DNA of 64,000 bases from Methanoregulaceae archaeon UBA467 (GCA_002503825.1 DASP01000002.1:111781-175780); one strand, 5' to 3'; numbered from the stretch's first letter, positions 23,068-31,790 are shown. Program-made: numbers and translations. The notes: generated from the sequence alone by a model not told the origin.

Positions 23068-25163
23068 TATGGTTCCTCTTTCTCTTCTTTCTCAATTGGT
23101 GCATACAGCGGGTCATCCTGGGGGACCTCGTCGGCGATCTCGGTGTCATACCGGGGTGTATCCAGGCGGACCATCCGCCGGACCGTGGTCCGGAGCCTCG
23201 AGACCCGGGTCTGCTTGGTCGGGAAGCTGGTCGACTCCTGCAGGGTGACGAGGACCTGATCAGTGCTCTCGATCCGCCTGGTGAAGTCATTCGATGTGTC
23301 GGTCACCTCGAGGAGGACCTCGTCCTCTGCCCTGAAGGTCCGCCGGGTCAGTTCGGTGACCTTGACCAGGGCCGTGTCGACCGCCTGGAAGGCACGGGTG
23401 GTTCTCTCTCCCAGGGCGAGGAGGACTGTGTCGGCCCGGGATAGGTAGGCGGTCACTGCAGGATCTCCCTCATCGACCTTGACGAGGACCCCGTCCTCGC
23501 AGGTGAATCTCCTGGTCGTGACCTCCCCCAGGGTGAGGAGGACCTCATCCTCTGCGGTAGGGTTATGACCTAATGACTTGACCTCGGTGACCCTGACCTG
23601 GGCTGTGTCGACTGCCTGGAATGCCCGGGTCGTGAGCTCCTGCAGGGTGAGGAGGACCTCGTCAGTGCTAAAGAATTTCTTCTGGATCGGGTCCTCGGTC
23701 ACCTTGAGGAGGACTTCGTCCTCCGCCTGGAAGGTCCGCCTGGTCAGCTCGTCTGCTTTGACCAGGGCCGTGTCGATCCTGAAGAGGATCCCGGTCACCT
23801 GCCGGGAGGTCTCGACGTTCTTCGCGATGAGGGCGACGTCATAACTGGTGAGGTATCTCATCGAGACTTCAGTCGCCTTGACCAGGGCCGTGTCGACCGA
23901 GTTGATCCGGACTGTGACCTGGGAGGCTTCCTGGACCGTGAGGAGGGCCTGGTCAGTACACTGGTCCTTGAATGGGATCTGGTAGATGCCGGTGAGGTCC
24001 TTTGACAGCTCGATCCGGTAGACCCCCGTCAGGAACTTCTCCGGGAAGGCGATATCGTAGACCCCTATGAAGGACTTCTCCTGTTCTATGAGGTAGACCC
24101 CCGTCAGGGACTTCTCCGGGTGTTCGATGGCATAGACCCCCTCGAGGTCCTTCGACAGCTCGATCCGGTAGACTCCCGTCAGGGACTTCTCCGGGAAGGC
24201 GATATCGTAGACCCCTGTGAAGGACTTCTCCTGGGGGTCAGCGAGGTCATAGATGCCGGTGAGGGACTTCTCGACTTCGATCGTCGCCAGGCCGGTGAGG
24301 TCCTTCGACAGCTCGATCCGGTAGACCCCCGTCAGGGACCTCTCGACAGACTCGAGGATGCAGATCCGGACCAGCCCCTGAGCGCCAGCCCCCCCGGCCC
24401 CGCCATCTGTGATATCAAAAGCAAAACCGGATGACTGTCCGCCACCGCCGCCGCCGCCGCCAGACCCGTATCCCGTCCCTGCGGATCCCCCGAAGGTCTG
24501 TTCGGACATCGGGTTCGTGTTTGCCTGGCCTCGTGATCCTGCAGTTGCCGAGACCCCTGGGTAGGGTGTTGACCCACCAGTAGTTCCGTTCGCTGCCGCA
24601 GGGGCAGGGTAGGGGGGTGATGCCGGGAGAAGCCATTGTTCGGGGGTGGTCCCGGTCGTATCACATGCCGGGTGTGTTCCCCCTGCCCCGCCGGATATCC
24701 AGACCTCAAAGTCGTTACCTAATACAGAGGACTCCCCCCCCTGTGACCCGTTCGTGCAGCATGGGGTATCGGTTGTCCCGCCGCCGCCGCCGGTCCCGCC
24801 GCCGCCGCCCTGGCCGACGATGATCGTGAGGGACTCCCCAGGGGTGACGGGTTTAATCTCGATCAGGGCGTCAGAGGCGTATCCTTTCCCCCCACCCTTC
24901 CCGTAGTTTCCGGACCCGCCAGCGTAGACATTCTTCGCAGATCCGCGACCGCCGGACCCCCCGCCGCCGCCGCCGAGGAGGGTGATCTGGACGGAGTGGA
25001 CTCCCGCCGGGACCTGCCAGATAGTGTCCTCGGTGAACTCATAGCAGATGTTGTATACGGTGTAGATACCAGTGAGGGACTTCTCGACCGGGGGGACCGC
25101 CTCGAGGGGTGTAGGGGTGTTGAAGGACCCGAGATTATATCCGGAGAGGTTCGCGTCTGCCAT
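23067..25163 (-). CDS. Glycine-rich repeat tail fibre / adhesin
   Basis: 698 residues in three parts. Residues 1-60 begin with a beta segment (CYEFTEDTIWQVPAGVHSVQITLLGG), typical of glycine-rich adhesin domains. Residues about 75-270 are up to half Gly, with runs of seven or eight, as in polyglycine receptor-binding domains. Then come about ten repeats of (E)KSLTGVYRIELSKDL type (about 270-410) and about nine longer repeats VDTALVKVTELTRRTF-AEDEVLL (about 415-650). It is very likely a virion adhesin. Repeat number could vary by slippage or recombination. Confidence 0.75.
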   Translation of the reverse strand: MADANLSGYNLGSFNTPTPLEAVPPVEKSLTGIYTVYNICYEFTEDTIWQVPAGVHSVQITLLGGGGGGSGGRGSAKNVYAGGSGNYGKGGGKGYASDALIEIKPVTPGESLTIIVGQGGGGGTGGGGGTTDTPCCTNGSQGGESSVLGNDFEVWISGGAGGTHPACDTTGTTPEQWLLPASPPYPAPAAANGTTGGSTPYPGVSATAGSRGQANTNPMSEQTFGGSAGTGYGSGGGGGGGGQSSGFAFDITDGGAGGAGAQGLVRICILESVERSLTGVYRIELSKDLTGLATIEVEKSLTGIYDLADPQEKSFTGVYDIAFPEKSLTGVYRIELSKDLEGVYAIEHPEKSLTGVYLIEQEKSFIGVYDIAFPEKFLTGVYRIELSKDLTGIYQIPFKDQCTDQALLTVQEASQVTVRINSVDTALVKATEVSMRYLTSYDVALIAKNVETSRQVTGILFRIDTALVKADELTRRTFQAEDEVLLKVTEDPIQKKFFSTDEVLLTLQELTTRAFQAVDTAQVRVTEVKSLGHNPTAEDEVLLTLGEVTTRRFTCEDGVLVKVDEGDPAVTAYLSRADTVLLALGERTTRAFQAVDTALVKVTELTRRTFRAEDEVLLEVTDTSNDFTRRIESTDQVLVTLQESTSFPTKQTRVSRLRTTVRRMVRLDTPRYDTEIADEVPQDDPLYAPIEKEEKEEP

Positions 25164-25220
25164 GGTGGTATTTTACCCGGCAGGAGGAGGGGCCGGGTGA
25201 GGCCCTCTGGTCGTCCGGCG

Positions 25221-26309
25221 TTACGTCTCGAAGGTGAGGTGTATTTCCCAGGTGATCACCAGGTTTTTTGAGTTGTCGATCGCGAAGGCCTCGAAGTGCT
25301 CGTCTGCGACACTCCGCCTCGCCATGAAGTAAGGACCTGTTGGTGTGAACAACCCCCCCATCCCGGCGATCGAGGCGCACCCATACAGGTAGAGGCCGAT
25401 CTCTCCGACAGTCCCGGATATGATCCCGGGCCGCCAGACCGATGTCAGTGATATCTTGTAATCACTATCCCCGATCTTGGTTGTGGATCTCTGTTGTGAG
25501 GTAGGTTTCGTTCCAACCCCGGACCCGATCGGGGTTGTCAGGGCCGTCATCCCGGGGGTGTTCACCGTCGAGACATCGGATCCCAGGACCATATAGGAGC
25601 ACATCGTGGTTGGCGTGACTGCCTCCCACCCATAGGTCCAGGGGGTATGAGCAGAGTCATCCCCGCACATGAGTATGTTCGCCCAGGTATAAGCAAAATA
25701 ATTGTTAAAAGTGTCCGTCGCCGCGATCTTGTGGATCCAGGTGACCACCACGGGTTTTGTCGTATCGATCGTGAACGAGTCGAACTCACTGTCCGCGACA
25801 GCATACCGTGAACAGAGGTAGGCCCCCTGATTACTGTAGGTCTGGGCCACGGGATACATATCTGCCCCCATACAGTAGAGGTAGAGGCCCATCTCTCCGA
25901 CCGTCCCGGAGACTGACCCTGGGTCAAACGTCGCCATATACTGGAAGTAGATATTAGTCCCATTCGCCCAGTAAGTAGTCTTAATCGATGAGCATTTTGT
26001 AGGTGATCCGATCGGGGCGGTCAGGCCCGTCGTTGAGCCGTTCGTCGGGGTGGTGGTGTCGGTCCCGAGATATACCCACATATAATCCCGGTTATCCCTG
26101 CGTAAACCCTGGGTGGTGTTATCGTTTTGATTACTCCCTGCCGAGAGGTAATTCATTAAGGTATTGAGATACGCCTTGGTGAGTTTGTTCTTCCCCTCGA
26201 TGACCTGATCACCGTTCTCGATCCTGACGTGACCACTTACGAGACTGCGGACATCGCATCGGATGTTTATGGCATTCTCGTTCTGGGTTTTAGTAAGTGT
26301 TATACTCAT
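25221..26309 (-). CDS. Adhesin-type tail protein, paralogue A
   Basis: 362 residues that are related along their whole length to the next gene (26321-27397). Each contains a N-terminal INxRCDVRSLVSGHV-type lead, then two copies of a beta module: YLGTDTTTPTN, GTVGEMGLYLY, VADSEFDSFTIDTTKPVVVTW; and SDVSTVNTPGM, GTVGEIGLYLYG, VADEHFEAFAIDNSKNLVITWE. The module resembles phage fibre tip domains. Tandem duplication within an adhesin block suggests host-range variation. Start ATG 26309. Confidence 0.65.
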   Translation of the reverse strand: MSITLTKTQNENAINIRCDVRSLVSGHVRIENGDQVIEGKNKLTKAYLNTLMNYLSAGSNQNDNTTQGLRRDNRDYMWVYLGTDTTTPTNGSTTGLTAPIGSPTKCSSIKTTYWANGTNIYFQYMATFDPGSVSGTVGEMGLYLYCMGADMYPVAQTYSNQGAYLCSRYAVADSEFDSFTIDTTKPVVVTWIHKIAATDTFNNYFAYTWANILMCGDDSAHTPWTYGWEAVTPTTMCSYMVLGSDVSTVNTPGMTALTTPIGSGVGTKPTSQQRSTTKIGDSDYKISLTSVWRPGIISGTVGEIGLYLYGCASIAGMGGLFTPTGPYFMARRSVADEHFEAFAIDNSKNLVITWEIHLTFET

Positions 26310-26320
26310 TTTTTCCTCCT

Positions 26321-27397
26321 TTAAGCGAACGTGAAGGTGATCTCCCAGGTGATGACCAGGTTGTTCGACGTGTTAATCGAGAAACTGGTGAAATGACTAT
26401 CTGCATGGGATAATCTCGCTGCGAAGTAGAGTCCGGCCGTCATGTTCCCGACCCCCGAGAATGTATAACAATACAGATAGAGGCCGATCTCCCCCAGGGT
26501 GCCGCTCACCGCCCCGGCGTTCCAGGTGGCGGTGAGGGTGACTTTGTAGGACCCCTCGGCGATCGTCGAGTTCGCGATTGTCTGGGTGTTCGCTTTTGTC
26601 CCTGGGGCGGTCCCGATCGGGGTTGTCAGGGCCGTCATCGTCGGGGTGTTCTGGGTCGTGGTGTCGGATCCGATGACCATGTACGTCGTCTTCGAGGCCC
26701 AGTTGTAAAGAGGGCACCCATAATTCGCTGATTCTTCGCCTGCTCCGCATACATTGGCGAACTGGGCTGCCATGTTGTTCATGAAGACCCCGTCGGTGAC
26801 GAACTTGAACATCCAGGAGACTACCACGGGTTTTGTCGTGTCGATCGTGAATGAGTCGAACTCCTCGTCCGCGACAGCGAAGCGGGCCTGGAGGGGCCTC
26901 TGGTCCAGGGCGAAGTTCGCAGAGTTTGCAGTATAGAGTGAATTGCATCTGCCCCCCAGGTAGAGGCCGATCTCCCCGACCGTCCCGGTGACGGTCCCTG
27001 GGTTCCAGACTGCAGTCCAACAGAGACAATACTCATTTGTGTTGAGGGTCCAGTGTGTGCAGGTAATTGATGATGGCTTCGTCCCCGGGGAGGTCCCGAT
27101 CGGAGCTGTCAGGGCGGAGGTCGTGTTGTTGGTCGGGGTTGTAGTGTCGGTCCCGAGATACATCCAGATATAATCCAGGGACGTATACGATCGGTTGAGC
27201 GTTGCCTGGTTATCGGTACCCAACTGGCTTGTGAACCAGTTGATGAGGGTGAGCATCATCTGCCTGGTGAGTTTGTTCTTCCCCTCAATGACCTGGTCTC
27301 CGTTCTGGATCTTGACGTGGCCGGTGATGAGGTTTCGGACCTCGCATTTAATATGCGTTTTACCGTCTTTTTCAGATTTAATCTGTGGTTTCTGCAT
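26321..27397 (-). CDS. Adhesin-type tail protein, paralogue B
   Basis: 358 residues; a near neighbour duplicate of paralogue A with the same two-module plan (YLGTDTTTPTNNTTSAL, GTVGEIGLYLGG, VADEEFDSFTIDTTKPVVVSW; then MVIGSDTTTQNTPTM, GTLGEIGLYLYC, ADSHFTSFSIN). Some short segments are identical, others are clearly diverged, so the duplication is not very recent or has been mosaic. It is likely displayed on the tail. Confidence 0.65.
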   Translation of the reverse strand: MQKPQIKSEKDGKTHIKCEVRNLITGHVKIQNGDQVIEGKNKLTRQMMLTLINWFTSQLGTDNQATLNRSYTSLDYIWMYLGTDTTTPTNNTTSALTAPIGTSPGTKPSSITCTHWTLNTNEYCLCWTAVWNPGTVTGTVGEIGLYLGGRCNSLYTANSANFALDQRPLQARFAVADEEFDSFTIDTTKPVVVSWMFKFVTDGVFMNNMAAQFANVCGAGEESANYGCPLYNWASKTTYMVIGSDTTTQNTPTMTALTTPIGTAPGTKANTQTIANSTIAEGSYKVTLTATWNAGAVSGTLGEIGLYLYCYTFSGVGNMTAGLYFAARLSHADSHFTSFSINTSNNLVITWEITFTFA

Positions 27398-27405
27398 GGT
27401 TTACC

Positions 27406-28545
27406 TCATGTATTCACGATTGTTATGGTGTGACCGATCCTGGAGATGACCGGATCGGGAGTCGGGAGATCTGGGAAGTTGTCGATATTGACATTCAGGA
27501 CATGAGAAGACCTTCCAACGACCTCCTCGGAGAGGGGGAGATCTGGGAAGTTGTCGATATTGACATTCAGGACATGAGAAGACCTTGAGATAACTGTTTC
27601 ACCTGGGGAGACCCCCTGGATATTCGTCGATGAGAGGGCGTGGACGTTGAGGGAATACCTGGCCTTCTTCTGGTTGCCCTGGGTGTCTGTGAGCGTCAGG
27701 ACCGCCTCGTAGTCGTCTGCCGTGGTATAGGTGTGGACCGGAGACCTCTCGGAACTGTGGGCGGACCCGTCCCCGAAGTCCCAGTCATAGGAGGCGATCG
27801 CATACTCTGACAGGTAGACTGCAGTAAAGGCGATCGGAGTCTTGACAGTCAGGTGATTGATATTATCGGAGAATATCGTGATACCTGCCTGGATGAGGTC
27901 ACTCTCAAATTTCGGGGTCAGGAGGAACGAGGTTGCCGAGACCGCGTTCCCGATCCGCCTCTTATTTGCGCCTGGAGATGAACTGGGGGCCCCTGCAGTG
28001 TCGCTGATATAGACTGGCTTCGAGACGGTCAGGGTCCAGGCGGGGTTTGTCACCTTACCGGCGATCTGGATCGTGCCGGACCTGATCCGGACCCCGATCT
28101 GACCTGCAGTCGTGGAGTAGGCGGTCGCATCAGTCAGATACCAGGACCCGTCAGAGGCCAGGCGGACGAGGTCATAGTCTGCCAGGGTCTCACCCTCCGT
28201 CTGGTCCTCGAGGACCGTCGCGTCGTTAATGTTCTGCCGGAGGCCGTCGAAGTCGTAGGCCGTGATGGTCCTGGAGATACTGGTCTGGGCGGCCCAGGCG
28301 ATCGCAGTCCCCTGGAAGCCCCGGGTCACTCCAGTAATACTCCCAGGGCCAGACTCTGCGGACTTGTCCTCATACCGGACCGTCTCTGCAGTTGCAGGGT
28401 CCAGGCCGAGGGTCGCCTCGTTCGGGCCTGGGGGGAGGATGGACAGTTCTGCGACCTGGATCTCGTCGTCATCCTCGTCGATCGGGGCCGTCAGGGTCGT
28501 CCTGGGGCTGTTCGGTATTACAGGGTAGAGTTCTTCCATGGTCAC
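27406..28545 (-). CDS. PKD-domain tail protein with C-terminal repeats
   Basis: 379 residues. N-terminal half has NSPRTTLTAPIDEDDDEIQV and VTRGFQGTA, shared with the next gene; the PKD domain follows (YDWDFGDGSAHSSERSP, then TYTTADDYEAVLTLTDTQG). The C-terminus has a 24-residue unit (RSSHVLNVNIDNFPDLP) repeated two and a half times, encoded by a 72-base tandem repeat. Such beta domains are found in cell-surface and viral adhesins. Confidence 0.7.
   Translation of the reverse strand: MTMEELYPVIPNSPRTTLTAPIDEDDDEIQVAELSILPPGPNEATLGLDPATAETVRYEDKSAESGPGSITGVTRGFQGTAIAWAAQTSISRTITAYDFDGLRQNINDATVLEDQTEGETLADYDLVRLASDGSWYLTDATAYSTTAGQIGVRIRSGTIQIAGKVTNPAWTLTVSKPVYISDTAGAPSSSPGANKRRIGNAVSATSFLLTPKFESDLIQAGITIFSDNINHLTVKTPIAFTAVYLSEYAIASYDWDFGDGSAHSSERSPVHTYTTADDYEAVLTLTDTQGNQKKARYSLNVHALSSTNIQGVSPGETVISRSSHVLNVNIDNFPDLPLSEEVVGRSSHVLNVNIDNFPDLPTPDPVISRIGHTITIVNT
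27464..27586. repeat. 72-base tandem repeat (51 bases identical)
   Basis: 51 bases at 27464-27514 recur exactly at 27536-27586, separated by a short variable spacer. It lies inside the C-terminal part of the PKD tail protein and encodes the RSSHVLNVNIDNFPDLP unit. Confidence 0.9.
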
Positions 28546-28546
28546 C

Positions 28547-29533
28547 TCATGTATTTACGATCGTTATGGCGTGGGCTATCCTGGTGATCGGTTGCTGCGA
28601 TCCATATTTCCCCTGGTGGGATACCGAGGGCCTTGAGTAGACGTGGAGGGTGTAGTGTTCCGTCCAGGTCTTCGCCTGGCTATCGGTGAGGGTCAGGACG
28701 ACGTCATAGTCCCCTGGGGCGGAGTAGGTATGCCTCGGGGCCTTCTCGGTGCTGTGGGTCGATTCATCGCCGAAATCCCAGTCATAGGAGGCGATCGCAT
28801 ACTCTGTCTGTATGACTGCAGAGAAGGCAATCTCGACGTCGATGACTGCCCGGCTCGAGTTTCCGGAAAATATCTGGATGCCGATCATGGTGTGGTCTCC
28901 TTCATAGGGTGCGAGGATGATCGACGTGGCCGTCAGGACCTGCCCTATCTTCCTGCGGTAGGTCCCGGGCGAAGTCGATATCTGACCTGGTGTGTTGCTG
29001 ATGTAGGTCGTATCTGCAGGGGTGAGGGTCCAGGAGGGGTTTGTCACCTTGCCGGCGATCTGGATCCTGCCAGATCCGATCCGGATCCCGACCAGGCCCG
29101 GGACCTTCGTGCTATTGGTCCCGTCGGTCAGATACCAGGACCCGTCAGAGGCCAGGCGGACCAGGTCATAGTCTGCCAGGGTCTCACCCTCCGTCTGGTC
29201 CTCCAGGACGGTGATGTCGTTCAGGTTCTCCCTGGTTGACATCGCATCGTAGGCGGTGATCCTCCTTGCGATGGCGGTCGAAGTTGGCCATGCCCGGGCG
29301 GTCCCCTGGAAGCCCCGGGTCACCCCGGTCAGGTTCCCAGGGCCGGTCTCTGCGGACTTGTCCTCGTATCGGATCGGTTCTGCGGTCTGCCAGTCCTCCC
29401 CCAGTGTCGCCTCGTTCGGTCCTTCTGGGAGTTTCGCCAGGTCGAGGACGGGGATGACGTTGTCATCCTCATCGATCGGGGCGGTGGTTGAGGTTAGGGG
29501 GCTGTTGACCATTGCAGGATAGATCCGGTGCAT
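28547..29533 (-). CDS. PKD-domain tail protein, paralogue
   Basis: 328 residues, paralogous to the previous entry over nearly all its length (NSPLTSTTAPIDEDDNVIPV, VTRGFQGTARAW, YDWDFGDESTHSTEKAP, TYSAPGDYDVVLTLTDSQ) but lacking the C-terminal 24-residue repeats. The two genes are adjacent, one base apart. Tandem duplication again suggests selection on adhesin diversity. Confidence 0.7.
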   Translation of the reverse strand: MHRIYPAMVNSPLTSTTAPIDEDDNVIPVLDLAKLPEGPNEATLGEDWQTAEPIRYEDKSAETGPGNLTGVTRGFQGTARAWPTSTAIARRITAYDAMSTRENLNDITVLEDQTEGETLADYDLVRLASDGSWYLTDGTNSTKVPGLVGIRIGSGRIQIAGKVTNPSWTLTPADTTYISNTPGQISTSPGTYRRKIGQVLTATSIILAPYEGDHTMIGIQIFSGNSSRAVIDVEIAFSAVIQTEYAIASYDWDFGDESTHSTEKAPRHTYSAPGDYDVVLTLTDSQAKTWTEHYTLHVYSRPSVSHQGKYGSQQPITRIAHAITIVNT

Positions 29534-29542
29534 CAGGCCCCC

Positions 29543-30247
29543 TCAGCTTGATTTCACCGACGTGATCCAGTTGTCTGCGTCGTATCCGTTCCCGGCTGCA
29601 GAGACGGTTCGCTTATGCCATACTGCAATGTATTCGTCCTCTGCCAGGGTCCCCAGGACCAGGGCGTCTGCATGTTCGTATGAGTCAGGGGTGACAAAAC
29701 TGGAGGCTGTGATCGGGGCGAGTTTTGCCGCCTTCCCGGACCCTCCCGTCCCAGAGTAGTTGCCGACCAGGGTGATCGTCAGGCCGTCTGAAGAGATACT
29801 CGCGATCGCGACTGCGCTGGTGTTGATATCATCATCCGAGTTGAAGATCTTCTCCCCAGGGCGACACTCCTGCGAGACGTCGGTCGACGCGGTGACAGAG
29901 GACCCCCCGTTCGTGAAGGTGAAGGTCCCGGACAGGGCGTCAGAATCGACGCTCTGTTTCGACTTGGACCCCCCCGCCAGGATCGAGATCCCTGTGTTCG
30001 TCGCAGGGGTGTTCTGGGTGAGTATCCCCAGGAGGTTCGCCCAGTTATCTGCGTTCTCGTTCCGGAAGAATACCTTCCGGTACTCGGTGTCACCATCGAT
30101 CCGTTCCTGGTCGGTCACGTTGTCGAAGACGTTCTGGGCGGTCGCATCCGGGATCTCGTTCTCGGTGTCGATATCCCCCCCATGGGTTGTGCCCTCGGTC
30201 CAGGTTGCACACCTGTAGATCTTGATATTGTCCGGGTCGACTACCAT
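29543..30247 (-). CDS. Beta-rich virion protein of fibre block
   Basis: 234 residues, Thr/Ser/Asn/Asp rich, with TYRKVFFRNENADNWANLLGI and GTFTFTNGGSSVTASTDVS segments. It lacks a signal peptide and known enzyme motif. Position among adhesins and its composition suggest a baseplate or fibre-associated virion protein. Confidence 0.55.
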   Translation of the reverse strand: MVVDPDNIKIYRCATWTEGTTHGGDIDTENEIPDATAQNVFDNVTDQERIDGDTEYRKVFFRNENADNWANLLGILTQNTPATNTGISILAGGSKSKQSVDSDALSGTFTFTNGGSSVTASTDVSQECRPGEKIFNSDDDINTSAVAIASISSDGLTITLVGNYSGTGGSGKAAKLAPITASSFVTPDSYEHADALVLGTLAEDEYIAVWHKRTVSAAGNGYDADNWITSVKSS

Positions 30248-30253
30248 GACCCA

Positions 30254-30640
30254 TCAGCTCCCGATGCCGATGGTAAGCTGGGTGGAAAATATCCAGATCT
30301 GGCCGCTGGTCTTGGTCCCGTTCGACTCCACTTTCCGGGTGAACATGACCCCTGCAGAGGCCGCGTTGAAGAGTGCCCACTCCGCCCAGGTGAAGTTTCC
30401 GATGCTGGTCCCGAAGGTCGCCTGGAAGACGAGGACGTTCGTGGCGATCGTCGGGAATCCGGAGTCCATCCCGACCCGGACCTTATTCGATGATGCCTGG
30501 AGGTCCGTCTGCGTTACTGCGAAGGCGTCAGACGAGTCTCCGACTCCGATGTATGCGTTTGCGTTGCTGAAAAACGTCGGGGGGCCGTTGTTGATTATAG
30601 AGGCCGCGACGAAGTTCCGGCCTGCATTGGTAAGAGGCAT
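30254..30640 (-). CDS. Fibre-type virion protein with single adhesin module
   Basis: 128 residues from ATG 30640; a longer ORF reading exists but runs through the upstream gene. The sequence (GPPTFFSNANAYIGVGDSS, then ATFGTSIGNFTWAEWALFN, VMFTRKV) matches the fibre tip module repeated in paralogues A and B. A short tail-tip or fibre-associated role is likely. Confidence 0.6.
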   Translation of the reverse strand: MPLTNAGRNFVAASIINNGPPTFFSNANAYIGVGDSSDAFAVTQTDLQASSNKVRVGMDSGFPTIATNVLVFQATFGTSIGNFTWAEWALFNAASAGVMFTRKVESNGTKTSGQIWIFSTQLTIGIGS

Positions 30641-30642
30641 TT

Positions 30643-30858
30643 TTACTCCTTTTTCTCCAGGGGAATCCATTCCGCCTTCCCCTCTGGCGTGATCCGAAGT
30701 CTGCCCTGATATATGAGTTCCTGGATCTCGTCCTGGGATAGTTTTCTGGAGCACTCCAGGACCTCGTAGGGTTCATCGACACCGGGGACTGCCCCCTCGG
30801 CATATTTCACGAGTTGAGATTTCTCAATGACTTCCAGGTCTATCGGGAGTTTGACCAT
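30643..30858 (-). CDS. Small protein leading the fibre operon
   Basis: 71 residues (LEVIEKSQLVKYAEG, then SRKLSQDEIQELIYQGRLRI). No family recognised. It is the first gene downstream of a leaderless provirus promoter (30882-30898), so its ATG 30858 is well supported. Confidence 0.55.
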   Translation of the reverse strand: MVKLPIDLEVIEKSQLVKYAEGAVPGVDEPYEVLECSRKLSQDEIQELIYQGRLRITPEGKAEWIPLEKKE

Positions 30859-30881
30859 ATAAGAAAGAAAAAGGGCGGGGT

Positions 30882-30898
30882 GATATTATACGGGAATT
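30882..30898 (-). promoter_or_regulatory. Provirus promoter element before fibre operon
   Basis: Leftward AATTCCCGTATAATATC, centred about 29 bases before ATG 30858, no ribosome-binding site. It overlaps the stop codon of the zinc-ribbon gene upstream. Confidence 0.65.
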
Positions 30899-31043
30899 AA
30901 GAGGAGGGGTCCGGCCGGTAGTAATACCCGCACCGGGGGCAGTGTGTCCGGACCCTGGCAGAGGAGGATTTCTCTGCCCCACACCGGGGGCAGGTGACAA
31001 CCCGGAGGACCTCCCCCTGGGGGATCCTGTCATGATTGATCAT
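30897..31043 (-). CDS. 48-residue zinc-ribbon protein
   Basis: Two CPRCG motifs (about residues 18-22 and 35-39) form a classic zinc ribbon. Start ATG 31043 overlaps the methyltransferase stop (ATGA). Last gene of the early leftward operon. A nucleic-acid-binding role is plausible. Confidence 0.65.
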   Translation of the reverse strand: MINHDRIPQGEVLRVVTCPRCGAEKSSSARVRTHCPRCGYYYRPDPSS

Positions 31044-31666
31044 ACGAATGCCTCCCAGGTGAGGGGCTCCTGGTCCATCCTCCCCAGGGCGATCGCGTGT
31101 GTCCCGGGGTCGATCTCGAAGCCCAGGTAGGAGAGGCCGAGGGCCTTCGCCGCCAGGGGGACTGTCCCGGACCCGGTGAAGGGGTCGAGGACCAGGTCCC
31201 CGGTCTTTGAGAAGGTCCGGAGGAGGTGGATTGCCTCGTGGATGTCCTGCTGCCAACAGTGATACGCCTTTGACCTCTGGCCGGTGATCATGTCCAGGGT
31301 GATCCTGTTCAGGGGTTTGACAGGGGGCTTCTGGTAGATGATGATCGGCTTAAACCCTGCAATGATATGACGGGCGTGGACCAGGCATTTTGCCCCGTGG
31401 TTGGCCTGGGAGAAGAGCCAGTAGTAGGCCAGGCCTGCGTCGTCCATGATCCTCATGATGTGGTTCAGGTTGATGTGCCCGCAGTAGGAGATCAGATACC
31501 CGGAGGGCTTCAGGACCCTGGCCCCCTGGGTCGCGAGGGTCTGGTATGCCCCCTCCCAGACCTCCTTGAGGTAGGGGGGGTCCGTGAGGATGAGGTCGAC
31601 AGACTCGTCCTCGAGACCTGCAAAGCCATCCTTACAGTCGCAGTTTATGAGCGATCTTGAAGTCAT
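31040..31666 (-). CDS. Orphan DNA methyltransferase (N4-C or N6-A type)
   Basis: 208 residues. The catalytic motif DPPY (VDLILTDPPYLKEVW, near residue 30) comes first and the AdoMet-binding motif DPFTGSGTVPLA (near 165) is near the C-terminus, an order seen in beta-class enzymes. Both are intact, so it should be active. No endonuclease partner is near, so it likely protects viral DNA from host restriction or marks virus DNA. Start ATG 31666 overlaps the 31632-31790 gene. Confidence 0.8.
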   Translation of the reverse strand: MTSRSLINCDCKDGFAGLEDESVDLILTDPPYLKEVWEGAYQTLATQGARVLKPSGYLISYCGHINLNHIMRIMDDAGLAYYWLFSQANHGAKCLVHARHIIAGFKPIIIYQKPPVKPLNRITLDMITGQRSKAYHCWQQDIHEAIHLLRTFSKTGDLVLDPFTGSGTVPLAAKALGLSYLGFEIDPGTHAIALGRMDQEPLTWEAFV

Positions 31667-31790
31667 CCGTCCCTCCTATCTTCCCAGTCCCGCCGCATTT
31701 CTCGCAGGGGATCCGTCGTTTTGCCTTGTAGATCCCGGTCCCCCTGCAGGCAGGGCAGTCGAACTGGGTCCCCTCCCAGGTGTCCTTCAT
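31632..31790 (-). CDS. 52-residue DnaJ-type zinc-finger protein
   Basis: CPACRGTG and CEKCGGTG (about residues 12 and 29) form a four-Cys zinc site. Start ATG 31790 is in an ATGA overlap with the previous gene; its end overlaps the methyltransferase start by 35 bases. Similar proteins occur elsewhere in this provirus. Function unknown. Confidence 0.65.
   Translation of the reverse strand: MKDTWEGTQFDCPACRGTGIYKAKRRIPCEKCGGTGKIGGTDDFKIAHKLRL

Noticed and set aside
23067..25163. Diversity-generating retroelement or CRISPR explanation for repeats
   Set aside because: Repeats are in-frame protein repeats; no reverse transcriptase, template repeat or equal-length spacers are present. No CRISPR array was seen in the window.
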